Shown piece after piece: positions 59,740 through 64,000 of a DNA stretch of 64,000 bases. The translations under genes were made by a program, and so were the position numbers. The notes below the pieces were generated by a model that saw nothing but the letters and a program-made list of their open reading frames with translations, was not told the DNA's origin and did no database searches. Within the stretch, counting starts at the first letter, position 1. The number at the start of each line of letters is the position of its first letter. Source of the DNA: an uncultured Lachnospiraceae bacterium (lineage in GTDB: Bacteria > Bacillota > Clostridia > Lachnospirales > Lachnospiraceae). The DNA lies in NCBI GenBank assembly GCA_910576815.1, contig CAJTKA010000012.1:16676-80675 (forward strand), read 5' to 3'.

Positions 59740-61021
59740 TAACTATCTTCGTCCCGACTCCCGGCTTACTCATCAGGTTCACATCCGCGTCTGTCAAGTT
59801 ACAGATATGCTTTACAATCGCAAGCCCAAGGCCCGTACCTCCAAGTTCCTTCGACCTGCTCTTATCCACCCGGTAAAAGCGCTCAAAAATTCTCTCCTGA
59901 TGCTCCAGTGGAATGCCAATACCGGTATCCTCTACCGAAAAGATAATCTGCGTTCCCTCTTTTTGCACTTTTGCAATCACTTTGCCGCCCGGTTTGTTAT
60001 ATCGGATGGCATTTTCAATCAAATTGTAGGCAAGTTCCTGTGCAAGTTCCTTTCCGATATGGACATCCGCCCTGTCATCTCCTTCATACACTACATCAAT
60101 GCTATTTTTCGTCGCTCCAAAAGAGAGCATCTCCACACTTTCTTTTATAATTTCCGCCAAATTTACCACATCAAGGATATCTTCTGCATTTCCTGCATCC
60201 AATTGTGAAAGCTTAATAATGTCATTGATCAGAGTAAGCAATCTTGCCGCGCTTTTTCGGATTTCTCCCGAAAAGCGCTTCATCTCTTTATCATCTACAA
60301 GTCCTGCCTCCATAAGTTCTGCGTACCCTGATATTGCCGCAAGGGGGGTTTTTAGTTCATGGCTTACATTGGCGGTAAATTCCTGCCTTATATTTGCGGC
60401 AGACAGGATTTCCTCATGCTGTACGCGGATTTTTCTTGTAAACGGAATCAACTCCGGATAGCTTTTCCCCTCATCAATATGTTCCATATCCCCCGCCATT
60501 TCATCTATCGGTTTCACAATGGCAGAAGTAAGGTAGTGCGACACCATCAGACAGATGGCTGCAAGAACCAGAGCAGTTGTCAGCACCATTGGAAGGGCGG
60601 ACAAAAGAACGGCCACGACGCTGTGCGTCTCCCTGCCTACTCTGAGTACCTGCCCGTTATCCAGTTTTTGGGCATAATAAAATACACTCTCCGACAGGGT
60701 ATCCGACTTCCTTATCCCCATACCGATTCCGGAAGAAAGCGCCTCTGCAATTTCCGGCCTGTCCAGATGGTTGGCAAGCGACTGCCCGTCTACCGTGGAG
60801 TCGAACAAAACCTTACCGTCTGTATCTATCAAAGTAATTCTTAAATTGTCCGTTTTCCTGTCATAGGAGCCTTCGTCAATCAGTAAATCTGCCACAACCG
60901 CCAGATCAGAAAAAACCTGTTTTTTTAGCTGTGAATAGAACACCGCAGTCATGACAACCGTGGTGATCACAACGGAAAAAAGCGCAATGACGGTAAACCG
61001 TCTGTTTATTTTCTGCCTCAT
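59714..61021 (-). CDS. PhoR-like sensor histidine kinase
   Basis: 435 residues. TM helix about 10-30, extracellular sensor to about 150, TM helix about 150-170, HAMP-like linker, HisKA with phosphoacceptor His in ANVSHELKTPLAAISGYAELM and HATPase with NLIENAIRYNKPGG, DTGIGIP and GLGLAIVKHI. The start overlaps the response regulator by 4 bases (ATGA). The pairing and the downstream phosphate gene suggest a phosphate-starvation sensor. Confidence 0.87.
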   Translation of the reverse strand: MRQKINRRFTVIALFSVVITTVVMTAVFYSQLKKQVFSDLAVVADLLIDEGSYDRKTDNLRITLIDTDGKVLFDSTVDGQSLANHLDRPEIAEALSSGIGMGIRKSDTLSESVFYYAQKLDNGQVLRVGRETHSVVAVLLSALPMVLTTALVLAAICLMVSHYLTSAIVKPIDEMAGDMEHIDEGKSYPELIPFTRKIRVQHEEILSAANIRQEFTANVSHELKTPLAAISGYAELMEAGLVDDKEMKRFSGEIRKSAARLLTLINDIIKLSQLDAGNAEDILDVVNLAEIIKESVEMLSFGATKNSIDVVYEGDDRADVHIGKELAQELAYNLIENAIRYNKPGGKVIAKVQKEGTQIIFSVEDTGIGIPLEHQERIFERFYRVDKSRSKELGGTGLGLAIVKHICNLTDADVNLMSKPGVGTKIVIVWGRGSI

Positions 61022-61689
61022 TCCAGCTTATACCCCACATTCCTCACAGTAATAATCAGGCTGCCCGCTTCTTTCAGCTTTCTGCGGAGTGTTTTGATAT
61101 GCATGTCGATGGTTCTGCTCTCCCCCGCAAAATCCGTCCCCCAAACCGTATCCATAATCACTTCCCTTGTCAGTACAATACCCAGATTGCAAAGAAACAG
61201 CCGGAGCAGCTCATATTCCTTGAACGTCAGTTCCACGTTTTCCTCATCCACAAGGCAGATCCGCCTGTCCTGATCCAGATATATATTTTTGTATTTTAAG
61301 ACCACGTCATCGCCCGTTGGTTTGACACGCCGCATAATCGCCTTAATGCGTGACATAAGTTCCATCACGCCAAATGGTTTTGTGATGTAGTCATCCGCCC
61401 CCAGGTCAAGTCCCCTGACGGTATCTATTTCTGAATCTTTCGCTGTCACAAGTATGACGGGCAATTCTTTCGTATCATTATCTGAACGGAGTCTTTTCAG
61501 CACAGACAGTCCGTCCTCCCCCGGCAGCATGACATCAAGAAGCAGTAAATCCGGCTTCCTTTCCTGCATTCCCCTGTCAAAAGCCCCTGCGTCATCAAAC
61601 GCACACACATCATATCCGTTTCCCTTTATGGCATAACGTTCTATCTCCTGAATATTTTTATCATCTTCTAAAATATAAATCAATGACAT
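61018..61689 (-). CDS. PhoB/PhoP-like OmpR-family response regulator
   Basis: 223 residues. Receiver with EDDKNIQEIERYAIKGNGYDV, phosphoacceptor Asp in LLLDVMLPGEDG, conserved Lys KPFGVMEL; C-terminal winged helix with LTFKEYELLRLFLCNLGIVLTREVIMDTVWG and DMHIKTLRRKLKEAG. First gene of the pair with the kinase. It is the probable reader of the Pho-box-like repeats upstream of the 61811-63571 transporter. Confidence 0.88.
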   Translation of the reverse strand: MSLIYILEDDKNIQEIERYAIKGNGYDVCAFDDAGAFDRGMQERKPDLLLLDVMLPGEDGLSVLKRLRSDNDTKELPVILVTAKDSEIDTVRGLDLGADDYITKPFGVMELMSRIKAIMRRVKPTGDDVVLKYKNIYLDQDRRICLVDEENVELTFKEYELLRLFLCNLGIVLTREVIMDTVWGTDFAGESRTIDMHIKTLRRKLKEAGSLIITVRNVGYKLE

Positions 61690-61810
61690 AAGCGCTGACT
61701 CCCATTTCCGATATTTCTTAAACCATGCTTTTTACAAAATTGTGCCTGAACATAATTATTTTTCAACATTACCTCTACATAGTTACATTATACGGATAAT
61801 CTATATTTCC

Positions 61811-63571
61811 TCAAGTTTTTTCCAACGAATACTTTTCTGTATATCCTTCAAACAGTTCCTTATACAACTCGTCCCTGTCTTTGACACTCCGTGCATACTG
61901 ATGTAATGCGTGCTGGTCTGTTTCGGATGCCATCTGTTCTTCTGCTATGTTGGAACAATGCTTCGCAATACGCTCCAGGGAAGTAACCATATCTGTAAGC
62001 GCCATACCAAGCTCCACGGAGCACTTCCCCTTTTCCAGCCTCTTGTTATGGTTCTTTCGGATCTCTTTTTTTATCCGGCTGATCACATCGGCAAGCGGAT
62101 CAACACGAAACGCTATCTCTTTGTCCCCGTGTATAAAACCTGAAACCATACATTCCACAGTTTCGAGAGTTGCCTCATAAATCAACCTTGCTTCGGCAGC
62201 CGCATTTTTTGAAAATTTTTCTTTTCCTTTATACAGCTTCTTTTGTGCGAATGCGATGCCCTTTGTATAATCGGATATCCTTTCAAAATCCGTAATGCAT
62301 CTGCTGAATTGATTGATGGTTTTACTGTCCCGTTCAGAGAGCGGCTTTGTGGAAAGTTCTGTCAAGTAGGATGATAACTCATCCTCTCTGACATCTACCT
62401 CCTGCTCAATTTTCATAACTGTCTGCACCGCATTTTCATCATATTTTTCCTGTATAAATACACATAAACTCATTGCCTTTAAGACAAGCTGTGCCATATC
62501 ACACACCGCATTTTTACATTGTGCGACTGCAAACGCAGGTCTTTCCAAAAATCTTTCGTCCAGCACTCTTCCTGACGTTTCCTGTGTTTCGCCCTCTGAC
62601 TGTGAAATAGTAACATATGCAAGTTTTACCAACAGTCCGGAAGCAGGAAGCAGTACGATTGTCGCGGCAATGTTAAACACGCTATGTATCACAGCAATGA
62701 CTGCACCGTTTGCCGTACCTGACATAAAATCAAACTGAACAAAATGATTCACGGTATAAAATACTGCCATAAACACAAATGTTCCTATCAGGTTAAAATA
62801 AAGATGTACCAAAGATGCCCGTCTTGCATTCCTGTTTGCCCCGACGCCAGAAAGTAAAGCTGTGACACAGGTTCCGATATTCTGCCCCATGATCACCGGA
62901 AGCGCTGCCCCCACCGTTACGCTTCCGGTAGCGCACATCGCCTGCAAAATACCGACAGAAGCAGAAGAACTCTGAATCACTGCCGTTAAAACCGCTCCGA
63001 CTATCAAACCTAAAAGAGGGTTTTCAAAGGCTGTAAACAGTGAGGTAAATTCCGGTACATCTGCAAGCGGCTTTACAGCGCCGCTCATGGTATCCATTCC
63101 AAACATAAGCACCGCAAACCCAATTAGAATCGTTCCCACATCATTCTTTTTCGTATTTTTAATAAACATTACCAGTACCACACCGATCAGTGCCAATACC
63201 GGGGAAAAAGACGAGGGCTTCAGCAGTTTTACAAAGAAATTCCCGCTTTCGATACCGGAAAGGCTTAGAATCCACGAGGTAACTGTGGTGCCGATGTTTG
63301 CACCCATAATCACACCCACCGCCTGTGACAGTTTCATAATACCAGAATTAACAAACCCCACTACCATAACCGTCGTAGCAGAAGAAGACTGAATCACCGC
63401 TGTCACGCCTGCCCCAAGCAGGACAGCCTTTACGGAATTATTCGTCATACGCTCCAGTACCTGCTCCAACCTGCCGCCTGCCATCCTGGACAGGGCATCT
63501 CCCATCGTTTTCATTCCATATAGAAATAATGCCAGTCCGCCAACCATTGTCAGCAATCCGAAGAAATCCAT
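61811..63571 (-). CDS. Na/Pi cotransporter (NptA type) with PhoU-like tail, Pho-controlled
   Basis: 586 residues from ATG 63571, giving the family's usual start MDFFGLLTMVGGLALFLYGMKTMGD; a longer frame to 63610 is less likely. QSSSA motifs (VIQSSSATTVMVVGF; VIQSSSASVGILQ) and a C-terminal PhoU-like domain (FERISDYTKGIAFAQKKLY; LERIAKHCSNIAEEQMAS). Same family as 52612-54366. Phosphate/sodium import. Its upstream region has three TTTACA boxes at roughly 11-bp spacing, and the PhoB-like gene follows 120 bases after its stop. Confidence 0.9.
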   Translation of the reverse strand: MDFFGLLTMVGGLALFLYGMKTMGDALSRMAGGRLEQVLERMTNNSVKAVLLGAGVTAVIQSSSATTVMVVGFVNSGIMKLSQAVGVIMGANIGTTVTSWILSLSGIESGNFFVKLLKPSSFSPVLALIGVVLVMFIKNTKKNDVGTILIGFAVLMFGMDTMSGAVKPLADVPEFTSLFTAFENPLLGLIVGAVLTAVIQSSSASVGILQAMCATGSVTVGAALPVIMGQNIGTCVTALLSGVGANRNARRASLVHLYFNLIGTFVFMAVFYTVNHFVQFDFMSGTANGAVIAVIHSVFNIAATIVLLPASGLLVKLAYVTISQSEGETQETSGRVLDERFLERPAFAVAQCKNAVCDMAQLVLKAMSLCVFIQEKYDENAVQTVMKIEQEVDVREDELSSYLTELSTKPLSERDSKTINQFSRCITDFERISDYTKGIAFAQKKLYKGKEKFSKNAAAEARLIYEATLETVECMVSGFIHGDKEIAFRVDPLADVISRIKKEIRKNHNKRLEKGKCSVELGMALTDMVTSLERIAKHCSNIAEEQMASETDQHALHQYARSVKDRDELYKELFEGYTEKYSLEKT

Positions 63572-63625
63572 TTGACTATAACCCTCCCCAAAGAATTTTC
63601 TTATAGCCAAATGATATCCAGTCTA

Positions 63626-63673
63626 TGTAAAATCTAAAAGATGATTTATGTAAAATCTGTGTAAATTTTTACA
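63626..63673 (-). promoter_or_regulatory. Pho-box-like TTTACA repeats
   Basis: On the minus strand TTTACA occurs at 63660-63665, 63649-63654 and 63626-63631, spaced 11 and 23 (about 2 x 11) bp, as TT(A/T)ACA direct repeats bound by PhoP in Gram-positives. A reversed copy at 63668-63673 forms TGTAAA-AA-TTTACA. Confidence 0.65.
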
Positions 63674-63797
63674 GGTTTCTAACCGTCCATAATACTGTCA
63701 CAACGTAGGATGCTATCCTGCTAATCCCTACTCGAACCAAACCGGATCGCCACTAAAAATTCTTGCGTCACTTTGGAGATTGCAGTATATTGAACAT

Positions 63798-63827
63798 AAA
63801 AAAGGACATCTGCGCTAACAGATGCCC
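63798..63827 (-). terminator. Strong terminator of a minus-strand transcript entering from the right
   Basis: On minus, GGGCATCTG-TTAGCG-CAGATGTCC (9-bp stem with one G-U) followed by TTTTTT. The transcript it ends begins right of, or near, the window edge. Confidence 0.85.
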
Positions 63828-63837
63828 AATAGGAGTT

Positions 63838-64000
63838 ACTGATGGCGTATCCGAGACCGAAACAGATCAGTCATAAGCCAAGCACTGAAATCAATCCCTC
63901 CAGAGAGGGTTAACCGCCTACCATCTTGGTATTCCCAGATGAATACTAATCACCAACCCCCACTTCAAGTGGGGGTTTGAAAAACGCCCCCAAGGGCTCT
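63838..64000 (-). ncRNA. Candidate structured RNA or IS200/IS605-type end
   Basis: Upstream of the terminator on minus lie three clean hairpins: AACCCCCACTT/AAGTGGGGGTT (63955-63977, 11-bp arms), GTATTC-N6-GAATAC (63929-63946) and CCCTC-N4-GAGGG (63896-63909). With the terminator they make a four-hairpin RNA of about 180 bases. The 23-base GC hairpin also resembles the subterminal hairpins of IS200/IS605 elements, whose tnpB ends carry guide RNAs. The window ends before this can be settled. Confidence 0.45.

Noticed and set aside
63838..63911. Small plus-strand gene starting ATG 63843 after AGGAG (MAYPRPKQISHKPSTE...)
   Set aside because: Only 23 codons, and the same DNA forms strong hairpins and a terminator on the other strand; I keep it only as part of the structured element.
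1..64000. CRISPR arrays, tRNA/rRNA genes, phage or conjugation modules
   Set aside because: No regularly spaced repeats, no cloverleaf or rRNA-like segments, and no integrase, terminase or relaxase frames were seen.

Overview
The window reads as chromosomal DNA of an anaerobic Gram-positive gut or fermentative bacterium, most likely a Lachnospiraceae (Clostridia). The support is protein type and gene style: strong AGGAGG-like ribosome binding sites, GHKL/LytTR two-component pairs, XRE regulators with TPR tails, a FeoA/FeoB/Cys-rich small protein set, NptA-type phosphate transporters, CD3324-type and DUF3788-type proteins, and cytoplasmic GH36/GH43 enzymes. Species cannot be assigned. I see no rRNA, tRNA, CRISPR array, integrase or complete transposase. 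Most genes up to about 47 kb lie on the minus strand.

Layout. 1-5.5 kb: a LytTR response regulator, a short GHKL kinase and a heterodimeric ABC exporter, with a second response regulator cut by the left edge. 5.6-8.7 kb: a surface esterase lipoprotein behind a large hairpin, then a membrane-embedded MerR regulator coupled to a CPBP intramembrane protease. 8.7-14 kb: a GH43 glycosidase, a carboxylesterase, a LacI repressor broken by an internal deletion, and diaminopimelate dehydrogenase. 14-25 kb: a truncated fructosamine-kinase gene, a sigma factor with a long C-terminal extension, small P-loop, XRE, GNAT and Rieske oxidoreductase genes, a Fpg/Nei-like glycosylase, and an XRE-PNPOx / flavin reductase / small protein operon. 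25-31 kb: an ABC ATPase remnant, a second heterodimeric ABC exporter and an uncharacterised 372-aa protein. 31-39.7 kb: regulators, GNATs, a nucleotidyltransferase and a frameshifted XRE-TPR gene. 39.8-42.8 kb: a Zn/Cd-type P1B ATPase, a separate HMA chaperone and a divergent ArsR repressor. 42.8-47.4 kb: hypoxanthine-DNA glycosylase, GH36 alpha-galactosidase and a membrane-anchored GH5 glucanase. 47.5-49.2 kb: an MFS drug-efflux-type gene behind a leader-peptide attenuator. 49.2-52.5 kb: the feo operon with DtxR-type operators and a DtxR regulator. 52.6-55.3 kb: an NptA transporter whose start codon lies in a hairpin, a flavodoxin-like reductase and an aldo/keto reductase remnant. 55.4-58.9 kb: Lgt, two half-size chromate transporters and LysR, possibly acquired. 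59.5-63.7 kb: a PhoRB-like system and a second NptA gene behind Pho-box-like repeats. 63.8-64 kb: a run of hairpins ending in a terminator.

How the parts work together: three modules can be read from cis-elements and genes together. These are ribosome-mediated attenuation of a drug pump (47.57-49.2 kb), DtxR-type control of ferrous iron uptake (49.2-52.5 kb) and metal-responsive control of Zn/Cd efflux (39.8-42.8 kb). The phosphate module (59.7-63.7 kb) and the MerR-CPBP pair (6.9-8.7 kb) are good but more inferential. A second theme is decay by small deletions: at least six genes here (LacI, FN3K-like, ABC ATPase, XRE-TPR, a DUF3788-like fragment, aldo/keto reductase) are broken while their neighbours are intact.
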